A DNA stretch of 64,000 bases from Auricularia sp. M13 (lineage: Eukaryota > Basidiomycota > Agaricomycetes > Auriculariales > Auriculariaceae), in assembly GCA_037042915.1 (NCBI GenBank), contig CM073193.1:1736001-1800000 (forward strand), written 5' to 3'. Position 1 is the first letter of the stretch. Each line of letters begins with the position of its first letter. Of this stretch, positions 12,499 to 22,895 are shown piece after piece. Made by a program: the position numbers and the translations under genes. Below the pieces are notes generated by a model, which saw only the letters and a program-made list of their open reading frames with translations, ran no database searches and had not been told where the DNA came from.

Positions 12499-13806
12499 TC
12501 ATTCGATGACAGTGCGCTCCATATTCATGTGAGGACCCGGCGCAAATGAAAATCGCGCCGTGACTGCCAAGGGCTTGGGATCCTTGTTCCCAGCTGTAAA
12601 ACCGATTGTCCCAACTTCGACGCGCACGTCGCGCTGGCCGGTATGCAATATTCGCCCACCAGCCGGATACTCAAGCTCATTCGTCGCGTCAACAAGTTCG
12701 TACCCCGGTTCATCGTCGCGCACGCCAGGCTGCACGCGGCCGCTGAAGACGCCAGCGTGCACGGAGCAGCCAGACCAACTCGAGCTACTGCTCGACGAAT
12801 CATCCATGAACAGCCACGACGTGAGCGCGCGCATCTGCTGCGTCTGTTCGCCCACCTTGGGCACAGAGTTCTCGGGAGGCTCAAGGAGGCTGTTGCATAG
12901 CAGCACATTGCGATAGTGCCCGGACTCCGCGAGCAGGCGGACAGTGAGGAAGACGGCGTGCGCGCAGACGGCCGGGTGCGAGTTCGGGAAGTCCAGGATG
13001 AACGGGCGCCCGCGCACGCACACCGCGTGCGAGACGAGCGTCAGGTTTCCGTAGCGCGCGCCCGCGGGCCACCCGCCGCCGTCCTGCGCTCCAAAGCCCG
13101 GCGCGATGGAGAAATTCGCGGCCAGCCATGGGTCTTTCGTCGTAAGAAAGGCGTAGACCTCGCGCGTGACGCCCTGCAGATGCACGACGCACGGCTGCTC
13201 GACCGAGGGCCAGTCCTGCGTGAATGGGTAGCGCGCATGCGGCGGACGCGCCTCGCGCCGGTGGACGGGGAACGGATGGCTGCTTGCTGGCGGGGCGCTG
13301 CCATCGCTCGTGCGTTTGCGCCTGCTGTCGTACTTTGGGCTGCTCGGTCCAGCGCTGTTCACGAGCGTCGTATTCGTAGCACCCGCGCTCGACTCGTCGT
13401 CGCGATATTTGCCTTCGTATGTTAGGCTCTGCAAGTCGAACGGCACGCCGTTAGCATTCGAGCGCGACGTCGAGCTCCAACCGCGTTTCAGACGCGCCAT
13501 CCACTCTGGCGGCTGTGAAGATGGCGAAGGCGGAGAGCCAGAAGACTTCGAAGGGACTGCAGGGACTCGGAGAGGATCTAGCACGCCCTGAAGCTGGTTC
13601 AAGAAGTACATCGCGCCGCCGATGCCAGCAGCGGGATTCAGGGTGGCATTGACGAGTGTGAACGCACTCGCATCGGTCCACCCATCTGACCATTTCGTCT
13701 CGGATATGTCTACCCAGCGGCCGTCCAGGTCAGAGCGGAAGAGACCAACAAAGCGCGGCGTCCAAGTCTCGGGCTGGTCGTACACTGGGCCTGACGGCGC
13801 AGACAT
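12499..13806 (-). CDS. Single-exon protein of unknown function
   Basis: A 435-residue open frame without introns, unusual among its neighbours. I do not recognise the family. It has no signal peptide or membrane segment. The N-terminal third (MSAPSGPVYDQPETWTPRF, SDLDGRWVDISETKWSDG) and the C-terminal half (CVVHLQGVTREVYAFLTTK, VFLTVRLLAESGHYRNVLL, ELEYPAGGRILHTGQRDV) look like folded protein. They flank a low-complexity linker of about 120 residues rich in Ser, Pro and Arg. The DSSSSSSSSW run near residue 350 is a serine homopolymer. The ATG at 13806 starts a coding-like sequence at once. It lies 240 bases after the stop of the AlkB gene on the same strand, so it has little promoter space of its own. 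Confidence 0.7.
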   Translation of the reverse strand: MSAPSGPVYDQPETWTPRFVGLFRSDLDGRWVDISETKWSDGWTDASAFTLVNATLNPAAGIGGAMYFLNQLQGVLDPLRVPAVPSKSSGSPPSPSSQPPEWMARLKRGWSSTSRSNANGVPFDLQSLTYEGKYRDDESSAGATNTTLVNSAGPSSPKYDSRRKRTSDGSAPPASSHPFPVHRREARPPHARYPFTQDWPSVEQPCVVHLQGVTREVYAFLTTKDPWLAANFSIAPGFGAQDGGGWPAGARYGNLTLVSHAVCVRGRPFILDFPNSHPAVCAHAVFLTVRLLAESGHYRNVLLCNSLLEPPENSVPKVGEQTQQMRALTSWLFMDDSSSSSSSWSGCSVHAGVFSGRVQPGVRDDEPGYELVDATNELEYPAGGRILHTGQRDVRVEVGTIGFTAGNKDPKPLAVTARFSFAPGPHMNMERTVIE

Positions 13807-14046
13807 GGGTAGGCTCGCTAGTGGGTGGTACGAGATGAAGCAGTAGTGTGTGTTCTAGTGATTCCGTGCAAAGGTCAAACATGATCGTGGAATGCGAGCG
13901 CCGTCGCGTGTTGCATTGCAATCCCGCTAGACGCCGTCTGGTCTGTGCGTGCTGTATCCCGGAACGCCGAGGCGCGAGGCTGGGCCCTGATTGGCGTTAC
14001 GGTCCGAATGTGTGTGAGCGGCGGGAGAATTGGAGCTGGATTCCGG

Positions 14047-14950
14047 TCACGTGGCGGGCACTGGCAGCTGGCGGAAGGTGATGGAGATGCGTCCGTCCTT
14101 CACGCGTGGCTCTTTCGGGATTTCATGCTGCGAAAGGTCAGCGCATCTCGACGGACACAGTCTCACCCCTTACTTTCCAAGTGGCTTGTGTGTTGCCCTG
14201 CATAACGAGAAGGCTGCCAGTCGCAAGAGTCCAGCGACGCACCGACGCGCCTTTCTCGACCTGCTTCTTGTTCGGCGTCATCACAAACGTTCGCTCAGCG
14301 CCTAGGCTGAGACTTGCGATTACCTACGAGACAATTTTAAAAATGCTCAAGAGCGAGAAGATATTGAACGCAGAGAGAGCATACCCCATTCTCTTTCGTG
14401 TCCCTGTGTCGGCCGATATATTCTGTACCGGACGCGTAGCGATTGAGCATGATGTGGTTGAACTCGCGACCGAGAGCCTTAGAAACTCGAACGCTGATGT
14501 CCCGGAGAAGAGGAGGGTATTCATAATGCATGTCGACACTGTGGCCGGAATACTTTGCTGATATCGATGCGTTTGTTGCATATGCTGTGGACTCGCTCGA
14601 TAATGTGGGTGACCTGTTTGCCACACAACCTTACCTGCGATGGACCGGCTCTGTCTGACATCCTTGCCGTACACCTTCAAGGTTGGGTGGTACCCTGGCA
14701 AATGGTCAGACGGCAAGAAATTCGGGGACCAAAGAAATTGTCTACAATCATCAAGCTTGTCGAGTTGTTCGTACCATTGTACCGCGAGCTCGCTGGTAAC
14801 GAACTATGGCAATTTAGACTCTTACAGTAAGTGCACACCAATGTAATTACTCACATTTGGCACATAGTATACCTCGGCGTCCACAAGGTTTTCAAGGCGC
14901 CACGCAGATAGATCTAGAATGGCCACGCTGTCTTCATCTTTGCCAGACAT
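14047..14950 (-). CDS. AlkB-family Fe(II)/2-oxoglutarate dioxygenase (ALKBH2/3-like)
   Basis: Oxidative demethylase fold; relatives repair 1-methyladenine and 3-methylcytosine in DNA or RNA. Six exons (14855-14950, 14746-14803, 14635-14694, 14385-14584, 14174-14323, 14047-14127) join in phase to 214 residues. Residues 27-55 are the entry strand (YYVPNFVTSELA, WYHPTLKVYGKDV). The nucleotide-flip and iron site follow: FNHIMLNRYASGTEYIGRHR then DTKENG, giving the HxD pair H131 and D133. The distal iron ligand is probably H189 in HEIPKEP, and the 2-oxoglutarate arginines are R201 and R207 in GRISITFRQ. The conserved SLGAERTF strand is at the start of exon 5. The order of motifs and short N-terminus match ALKBH2/ALKBH3 and plant or fungal homologues rather than the RNA m6A group. 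The start ATG gives MSGKDEDSVAILDLSAW. Missing residues: none detected, so it should be active. Confidence 0.88.
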
Positions 14951-15017
14951 CGGGGAAAAACCGAAAAGAGTTAAATGCATTACAGTCATTCAATTGGATT
15001 ATGGACATTCTAATGAC

Positions 15018-15946
15018 GCTCAATGTTGCGCTTGCACTTGAATCTCGTTATAATGTGGCTCAATCTTTCACAGCCATCCAAATGTCCATCAATGTTGAAC
15101 TTGCGAGTAAAACCGGTGCCCAATATTGCCCGTGACTTGCAATGGTGGTCAACCTCAAGGTCCAAGTAAAATAGGCGGCTCAATCTTGCAAGGAAGTTGA
15201 AATGCCAGCGTGATCTCGTACCGTTGGCGCCTACTCCCCACACGCCGGAGGACTGAGTGGCCTTATAGATGCCATGACTGGGAGGCATGTCCACGACGTT
15301 CAAGCGGTCAAGCGCACACCTGCGAGGAACATCCAGCGGACTTGGTTGAAAAGGCAAGGCCGCTCCACCGTAGCTCCACCGTGACTGGGGCTCCACAGTC
15401 GGTGGAGTTCATAGGCAAAGGAGGGATTACGGACAATGCCGACCGCCTCTCTTCAAGTTCCCCCCATGTGCCGCGCCGTCGTCCATTATGGTCGCTAACC
15501 GTCTATCGCAGGCCGTCACACCTTCATCACCATGCCCGCTTGTCTTGACTGTGCTGACGCATGACGGTGGCGCGGCTTTTTTGGTACGTTCATTTTTTCC
15601 AGGTTGACGGCCGTCCACAACTGAGTGCGACGTGTTTCCCAGGGTTTCGCGCTGGTGTTCTGTTTTCTGTGGTGCGCGCAATGTTGTTTCGTTTCATTTC
15701 ATTTCTGGGCACGGTTGGTGGCATCATAGGCAGCAAGATGTGGGCGTGCTCGATCGCTTCCATGCAGCTAGCGAGTGCCCTGTATCGTCCGCAATATAAA
15801 TACCTTTGTAGCCCTTGTAGATCCTGATACAAGGGCATAATACAGCGCTTTGAATCTTATTGTAGCATATGACTCAGTTATAATCTCGTTATAACGCCTG
15901 TATAATCTGAGCCTAATCTCGCTGCAAGATTGTGCCAACATTGAGC
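15018..15946. repeat. Candidate degenerate inverted-repeat element
   Basis: The word GCTCAATGTTG at 15018-15028 recurs inverted at 15936-15946, and a CAATCTTGC word near 15182 recurs inverted near 15922. The word ATCTCGTTATAA is also repeated in direct orientation (15042-15053 and 15883-15894). The two AT-rich flanks are alike in composition, with a GC-richer core between them. This fits a decayed transposable element, but I find no clean terminal repeat or target-site duplication. Confidence 0.3.
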
Positions 15947-18168
15947 CAGAATTGAAATGACCCCAACCTCAGTTAAATCGATTGGGCCCATTCAATGACA
16001 TTGAGGTCGTTGGAAGGCTTTAGAATGCATTGCGGCCGGTTCAAACGGCCACATAATCATTTCGGTTTTTTCCCGATGGAATGGCCAGCGAGCTTGGGAA
16101 CCTTTCGAGGTGGAAGGTTGGACCCATCCTCGGGAGTCCTGGTCCTCTTGGCAGTCCTAATAGACATCGCTGGGAAGCTGCGGGTGCGTATAAACTGAGC
16201 AAGTAAAGAGTTATGATGAAGAGTCAAAAAAGTGATGCGGATATGAGTAAACACATGGCATCTGCCGTGATTCCGGTGTATCACCCCACAGCCCTTTTCA
16301 AGGAGCCCTTTTCAAGTCTTTCTCCATACTGGAAAACGGCTTGGAAATTTTTCAAAGACCCTTTTCGAGGCTTTTTCTGCTTTTTCGGATATTCAAATCA
16401 TATTTCTTCGTCACTGGGTCCGGAATTATGTGGTGGACGCAAATAGTTAGAGATTACCAGCATGATTTTCTGCAAGGATGAAAGACATTCTATTGAATGT
16501 GGCACAATACAAATCTCAGTGCCACTCACTACAAAATCACGTACAATATGTCTTGAACGTGTGGATAGTATGAATGGTGGACCTGAGATTTGTCAACGAC
16601 CACCCTCAAACTATTGCCTTGCATTCTTGCGGAAAGCCAAAGGAATAATTTCTAACAAATCACAACCACCACACTATTCCGGGCCCAGTGCGTGGAAAAT
16701 GACGTAAAAAGGAGTGGCTATGTGCGATGACGTGAAATCACGTGCCCACTCGACAAAACGCGCTCAGCTGAGTTCCAAGTGCGCGACTGCCCCTTGCCTC
16801 TGCCCACTCCAGCAGACGCGGTAAATCTTATCACCCTGGCGCTGCTACGCATAGTCCTGCGCGCCGCACAGTTGAACCAGCTAAACAGTTAACCGCGCCA
16901 GCTTACGATCCACCATACTAAAACGCAATCATTCCCTCTCACACCTGAGTGCGTATCCAAGGCCGTCGCAGCTGGAGGTGGCGCGCGCGAGCTCTAGCGC
17001 CGTACTGTGCGAATATGCTTTCCCAGACTGCCTCGTCCCTGTTGTCGTATGCCCTGCTCAGAGGCTTGATTCTTGAAAAGAAATGCACGATTATCATTTC
17101 CACCGACGCAGCTCCCGTCTCCCAGCCTAGTCCCACATCCCGGCCTCCAATTGGACGCTCGTATATCAGCAATGAGCTGTTCTGGTTCTACATACCAATC
17201 CGTCCGTTCTTACTGCTGCAGCTCCTGCTTGACGACTTGTGCTGGGCTGTTGTTCTGTGTGGCAGCAACTGCCCGGTTGCGTGATCGCTGCCAACCTCTC
17301 CGCGTGTCTCGAGGTCTCCCACGACGCCTGATATAGGCTCTGATGATGCGATTACAGAACTCGATGCCTCTATTCCCTCTGCCAGACATGTTCCTGATTT
17401 TGTTACCCCTCGCCTTGCGTCTGGTATGCCGACCCTATCCCTCTCCCATGCCTAAAATTCTGTGGGAGACCTACTCGTGGGCTGCCTTGCTGTCTACTGT
17501 TTTCGCTCGTACTTTTCTCGGCCGCCGAGCGGAACATGGACCGCTTGCTATGCTCCCTGTCGCGCTCGCCGCTGCTTGACATGCGTGACGGAGAGTTTTC
17601 ATAAACCCGTTGAACTGGTAAATCTCTAGTTTCTGCTTTGCGACGCCTCCGTTGTGTCGGCAGCGATTCAGTCGATATCTGTCACGTTCGACCGTTTGCT
17701 CGCGCATGTTCTGGACGATGGAGATGGGCCTCAGCCTTCATTTTAACTGCCCCATGTGCAGAAACATTTTGTATAACCCAATTTCCCATCGAGAAGAGAG
17801 ATTCAAAGACGGAGTTTGAACGTTCCGCATTCAAAATCGTCCCTATAAATCGTGGTGCCAAACGAAGCTTTGTCCGGATTCTACTTGTAGTATATGACAG
17901 CTGCAACGGCCGTGCAGAGCTCTGCGGATGTCGATAATTTCGAGACGCTGGCATCGCGATCTCGTATGCAGTTCGCACACTCTCACACCGGACGCGGTTT
18001 CGATCGCGAGACTGGTGCCTTCCGGGACAGTTTTCTGTCAACGATGATAGTGCATGTCCGTCCTCTGATTTATATTCTCTCCCTCTCAATCCTTGATCTA
18101 CCAAGATACTGAGAACAGATTGAGACCAAAGAATTTACCTCCGCGGAAGGTTCCAGAAGGGTCCGCAA

Positions 18169-18174
18169 TATAAG
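18169..18174 (+). promoter_or_regulatory. TATA-like box of the J-domain co-chaperone gene
   Basis: TATAAG lies 84 bases before the ATG at 18258, within GCAATATAAGCGCC. Position is suitable for a core promoter. Confidence 0.35.
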
Positions 18175-18257
18175 CGCCCAGTGAAGTGTGACGCTGGAGT
18201 GACACGTCGACTCAACTCCGCCACTTGCACTCTTCCTGGTCCCTTTGCCTTCGTTTC

Positions 18258-19904
18258 ATGCTCCTTGCCCGACTCTCGTTTCTATTGGCCCTTACGGGCG
18301 CTGCCTGGGCCGATGCGGGGCTTGACCCGCCCGGTCTGCAGTCTCTGATAGCCCAGGGCGACAGTTTGCTGGCAGCCGGCCAGTTTTCCGAGGCTGCACG
18401 TGCATATTCAGATGCTATAGGTCAGTGAAGCACTGAAATGTGTATACAAAGCCTGATTTCGCCTTAGAAATGTCTCCTGGACAATACCTGTTGTACTACA
18501 AGCGTGCAACTGCTTACTTTTCTGCCAACCGCCACGCTCCTGCGCTCGAAGATTTCGACACCGTGCTTTCGCTTACGAAGGAGTCTGGCTCGTTTGACAA
18601 GGCCTATCTTATGAAGGGCAGGATATACGCTCGTGAAGGCCGCTGGGTGGAGGCACGTGATGCGCTGAAGCACTACACGACCAAGATCAAGACCGACAGA
18701 AACGCAGGAGATCTTGTAAGCCAGTAATTATATCTGTATTGGTGTTTTGAGTTGACTATTCTTGTAGCTCTTCGGTGTATCAGAAGGCGAGGTGGCCAGT
18801 AAGAAGGCGTTGGCAGCGCAAGCGGCCAAGGACTGGCCAGCTTGTGTTGAGCAAGCAACCGCCGCACTACACACCGCAACGCACTCCGTCCAACTTCGTC
18901 AATTGCGCGCAGACTGTGCATTGGCGGCTGGAGACGTTGAACAGGCAGCGGCCGATCTCACTCGACTGACGCATCTTACACCGCCAACGACCGATTTCTT
19001 CCTCCGTCTCGCGAGCTTGACATACTACTTGCTGCCGCCATCGCAACAGGCCCAGAGCACGCTCAAGCAGTGCCTCCACGGCGATCCCGACTCTAAGGTG
19101 TGCGCTGCGGCGCACCGGCAGTTCAAGCAGTTCGACAAGCAGTTCGCAAAGCTGCAAACCCTTATTGACGGTAGCGCCTGGGCATCCACCATCAAGCTCG
19201 TCACGGCGCCGGAGGACGGTCTGGCGGCCAAGTTCGACGCAGCCATGAAGAAAGCCCTCGATCCGCTCGCACTCCCAGCCACCATCGACCCGCTGCGCAT
19301 GAGCGCGAAGCGCCGTACCATATACGATGCGGCGTGCCGCGCGTTCGTCGAGAGCGGCCAGATCCGCAAGAGCGAGACGTGGTGCGCGGAGCTCCTCCGT
19401 ATGGATGAGAACGCCGTCTCGGGTCTCATCGGGCGCGGCGAGCTCGCTCTCATCAAGGAAGATTGGGAGGGCGCCGTCCGCGCGTTCGAGAAGGCGTGGG
19501 AACTGGAGGGTCGGCAGGGCGGCGAGCTGCACCAGAAGCTGCAGCGCGCGCAACGGCTACTGAAGCAGAGCAAGGCGAAGGACTACTACAAGGTGCTCGG
19601 CGTGTCGCGCGACGCGGACCAGAAGACGATCAAGAAGGCGTACCGCCGCGCCGCGATGACCGCCCACCCCGACAAGGGCGGGTCCGAGGAGAAGATGGCC
19701 GCGGTCAACGAGGCGTACGAGGTCCTGTCCAAGCCCGAGCTGCGGCAGCGCTTCGACAACGGCGAGGACCCGATGGACCCCATGTCGCAGCAGGGCGGTC
19801 ATCCGTTCCACCAGGGCGGCGGTCATCCGTTCAACATGTTCTTCCAGCAGGGCGGCATGCCGTTCGGCGGTGGTCAGACGTTCCACTACCAGTGGGCAGG
19901 CTAG
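18258..19904 (+). CDS. ER TPR/J-domain co-chaperone, DNAJC3/P58IPK-like
   Basis: Co-chaperone that binds unfolded proteins in the ER lumen and stimulates an Hsp70 (BiP/Kar2) through its J domain. Exons 18258-18420, 18468-18715 and 18768-19904 give 515 residues, the family length. Residues 1-18 ([18 protein letters not shown]) are a signal peptide. Tetratricopeptide repeats fill residues 25-400, for example [40 protein letters not shown] and [19 protein letters not shown]. The J domain spans about 408-472 ([20 protein letters not shown]) with the HPD motif at 437-439. A Gly/Gln/His/Phe-rich tail ([14 protein letters not shown]) closes the protein. No KDEL-type signal is present; the protein ends HYQWAG, as is usual for P58-type proteins. 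The ATG at 18258 is the first in frame and starts the leader. Confidence 0.92.
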
Positions 19905-20269
19905 TCTGGGTTTGCTTGGTGTGTATCATAGAGTGTCTCTTGTGTCCCGGCCGGATGGCGATAATCTATATTGTTATCTTGCATTTGGTTCTGCCGCCTT
20001 CGATGTGGGCGATGTTGTTCAACGCGTCAACGTCAATTAACCCACGCCTGCGCGAGAGAAACTAGCACGCTAGGAGCCGCCCGAAGACCATTGATCATGA
20101 ATGGTTCCCTCACGGTTACTCTGCGCCTGGGCAGCGGCACATCGGCTGTTTGAAGGTGCACGTACGAGTTCGAGAATGTTGTATTGATCACTTGTACAGT
20201 GTACAGACGGATATGCAGAATACAAGGAAAGCTACTCCCACTGGACAGATAGGATAGTTGTACAGTTCG
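19905..20269. other. Intergenic region between convergent genes
   Basis: Holds the 3' ends of the co-chaperone and of the leftward PH-GNAT gene. It has AT-rich stretches and TGTACAGTGTACA near 20192. Nothing else was seen. Confidence 0.45.
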
Positions 20270-22442
20270 TTACGTGTTGCTGCCCTGTTCTCTACTGACG
20301 AAACCATCCCCTTCATCGTCAGTCTTCGTCTCTAGATCATCCCGGGATTCTGAGTCTGAAGGTACATCTGCTGCATGTGTCATTGCTGTCCAGCGCTGTA
20401 TCTTCTCCGGCAGCGGTTCGACATCTGACACGTCGGACATAGCGTCCCAACGAGAAGCCGCGTCCGAAAGAGACGACGGTGGCAGCTGCAGAGCCGAAGT
20501 GCTGTCTTTCGCAACCGCGTCCGGCGCTGGGGCAGAGACAGATGCATCGTCCGCCACGGACACCTGGTCGCCAGCCATGCTGAGCGTTGGAGCAGCGTCC
20601 TCCAGCTCGCGTGCGGCAGTCACAGCGTGTCGCACCGTCTCCGAGCTCTTGGTCCGCTTGAGCCCGCCGCCCGCTTCCCAGCGCAGCATCTGCTCCCTCT
20701 CGCCTTGATGCCGCGCGAACATCTCGTCCCACAGGTTGGGCGCGCGCTTCGCTGACGGCACGCTGTGTCGCACGGCCCAATCGGAGTCGAGGACCGCGAG
20801 CTCGCTCACGTCGACTCAGCAGCGGGACGAGGGGTGCATCGCCGAGCGGCGGCGCACGCCCTCGTGCGCGAAGCCCAGCTGCACGAATTTGCGGGCGGCG
20901 GTGGCGGCGGCAGTATCCGCGTCATGCAGCACGCGCGCGACCACGCGGTGCGCGCCGAGCGTGTCGAATGCAATGCCCAACGCGTGCGCGACGGCGTGCG
21001 TTGCGAGCCCTTGGGACTGGAAGGCCGGAACGACTGCCACCCCGATGTTGTACTCGTTCTCAGCGCCAGAGGTCGACGGCGCTAGGAACACTGCGCCTGC
21101 GAAGCACCATGTCTCGTCGATAACGCTGGTAGAGGACGAAGACGGCGCTGGGGGTGCGAAGAGTTCGTCCGTGGATGGCGGTGTCCGCTCTTTGAGGGCA
21201 CGCAACCACGCAGCGGCCTGTGCGGAATCGTCGAGTTCGAGAGTGTACTCTTTGCGGACGAGGCTGTCGTCACCCTTATCAGGCTCGCATGTGGAGATGC
21301 AGAGAGTAGTCCCGCCGTACTCGAGTGATACATTCTGCACGTATGAAAGGTCAACATGCGCCGCGACGTAGACGCGATGGCCAGGGTGGCCGCGGACGCT
21401 GTACAGGACGACAAGCGTGCGCGTAAAGAGATACGCCCCGACGCGCGCAGCCCGGTCCGGGTCGCTCGAGTCGCGCTCAATAGTGGCGGTGGCCTGCGTG
21501 ACGAAGGTGCCCAGGTCGCCAGATGCCCCTCGCCAGTCTGCCACATGAGCGAGAACGTTCACAGCATCCGCAGGCATTGTAATGGCTGTTGTCCCGTGTT
21601 TACTGCGCGCCTGGAGAAGAGTTCGCAGCTCCCTCTCCCACGCTGCGAGCTCAGCTGGCGAAGAGAATCCCAAAGTTACCCGCCTCGTGCTTTGCACCCC
21701 TTCGCGGACTACCAGCTCGATCCCAAGCGGGAGAACACCCGCCAGACCGCTGAGCACGAGCTGGAAATTTTCGATGTCGGCCAGGCGTATTTGGGCCACA
21801 ACGTCAAGTTGGCTGTCGTGGGCGTGTCGTGCTGAGTTAGCTGCGAATGAACGACTGCCTACTTCGACCACGAAGTAAATGACGGTATCGAACAGATAGG
21901 CGCGTAAGATTTCACGCCCATGTCCATCTGCAACGTTGACTGCCTTGGTATAAACAGTGTATTGACGGAGGCAACCAGATGGATAAGGCGCCCGGTGTGG
22001 GAGCGTCTTGGTACGCTGCTGGAGGTTCAGAGCAATAATATCGAGATCGGCTTGGCTCAGAACACGAGCGTCCTGGAAATCTCTATGAGCATTTGTCAAA
22101 TGCAAGTTGCTAACTGACTGTGGGCGGTGGCGTAGGGGGCGTCCAGGAGCTATGAACAAGCGACCAATGCGTTAATGAGCATTTGACGACCTGGCCGGAC
22201 ACGTCTAGCAAGGACAGTGCAGGTTGCTCTCCTGGTTGCACAAGCTTGTAAATGCGAGAAAAATATAGGCAGTGGGCGGCAAGCTCGTGCAAGTTTTTTG
22301 CACACGAGGCGCTAGCGATTGCAGATGTTGTTAAGAATAACCGCCAGAGTTCATGAGATGAAGAAAGTCGAAAGTCCCAGCTAGGACAGCAGTTGGTCAC
22401 CCAGACGTCGTCGCGAGCAGCTACTGACAACGCCGAAGACAT
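20270..22442 (-). CDS. PH-like / GNAT acetyltransferase fusion, copy A, with an in-frame TGA
   Basis: Paralogue of the divergent gene at 22896. Exon 1 is 22119-22442 (MSSALSVAARDDVW...), intron 22073-22118 (GTCAGT...TTCCAG), and exon 2 runs from 22072. Residues 130-390 form a PH-like region with strands such as REILRAYLFDTVIYFVVEVG and VGAYLFTRTLVVLYSVRG. A GNAT domain of the RimJ/RimL type follows (EYNIGVAVVPAFQSQGLATH, KFVQLGFAHEGVRRR). Translation stops at TGA 20816-20818 after MHPSSRC, giving 526 residues. The same frame stays open for 180 more codons to 20270, with VDVSELAVLDSDWAV and LWDEMFARHQGERE matching the paralogue, which has TGG at this position. The truncated form loses the last GNAT strand and the Ser/Asp-rich tail. 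Possible explanations: recent nonsense mutation, sequencing error, or readthrough. Substrate and role are unknown. Confidence 0.7.
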
Positions 22443-22895
22443 CTGGATGTCGCCGTTCAAGTTCAAATGCAGCCGGTGATGGAGTGGATGACTGGAAGTA
22501 CGAGGCCAGTGTGTTGTTTCATTCCCAACTTAGGTTCTCGGGGGTGCTGTGGCGACAGGGATGAGCGCGCGCCTGGTAGCTGTCATAGGGTTTCTGTGAT
22601 GTGGTGACCAGAAGAGTCAGTCTGAGCTAGCTTTCAAGTCCGCAGTTCAGCTTCAAACCAGTACCGGACTTTTCATCCCCGAACACAGCGAAGAGGAGCA
22701 ATTCAACACGCCGATGTAATCGTGATAGAGGGTTTGACGTACTACGTGCTCAGTTTTCCCGTCAGTGACTTGCGGTACCGCGCACTGGCACCGCTCGCAA
22801 ACAGGAGCCTAACCGGCGACTCCGAGTCAGCTGTCAGACTCAAAAGGCATCAGCGCTGGCAGCTTGACTCTCGCTTCGCACCTTGATACCGAACG
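22443..22895. promoter_or_regulatory. Shared upstream region of the divergent PH-GNAT paralogues
   Basis: The two paralogues are transcribed away from each other from this 453-base stretch, whose ends both open with ATGTCTTCTGC/ATGTCTTCGGC-type starts. No clear TATA box. A head-to-head inverted duplication is the simplest origin, but the middle does not look palindromic. Confidence 0.45.

Larger units (their letters stand above)
14951..18257. other. Gene-poor, repeat-bearing intergenic region
   Basis: About 3.3 kb with lower GC than its neighbours. Open frames are short and inconsistent. A cluster of GCTCAAT/ATTGAGC words flanks 15.0-16.0 kb (separate entry). On the minus strand at 16167 a 36-codon frame (MSIRTAKRTRTPEDGSN) looks coding but stops at once and may be a gene fragment. 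Near 17172-17460 coding-like pieces on the plus strand, such as MSCSGSTYQSVRSYCC, do not join into one model. I cannot support a gene here. Confidence 0.45.

Noticed and set aside
17682-18104. Minus-strand open frame of 140 codons
   Set aside because: Mixed composition, no domain, and no splice partners; near the co-chaperone promoter.
20816-20818. Selenocysteine at the in-frame TGA
   Set aside because: Mushroom-forming fungi are not known to have selenocysteine machinery in general, the paralogue has Trp, and no context supports it.
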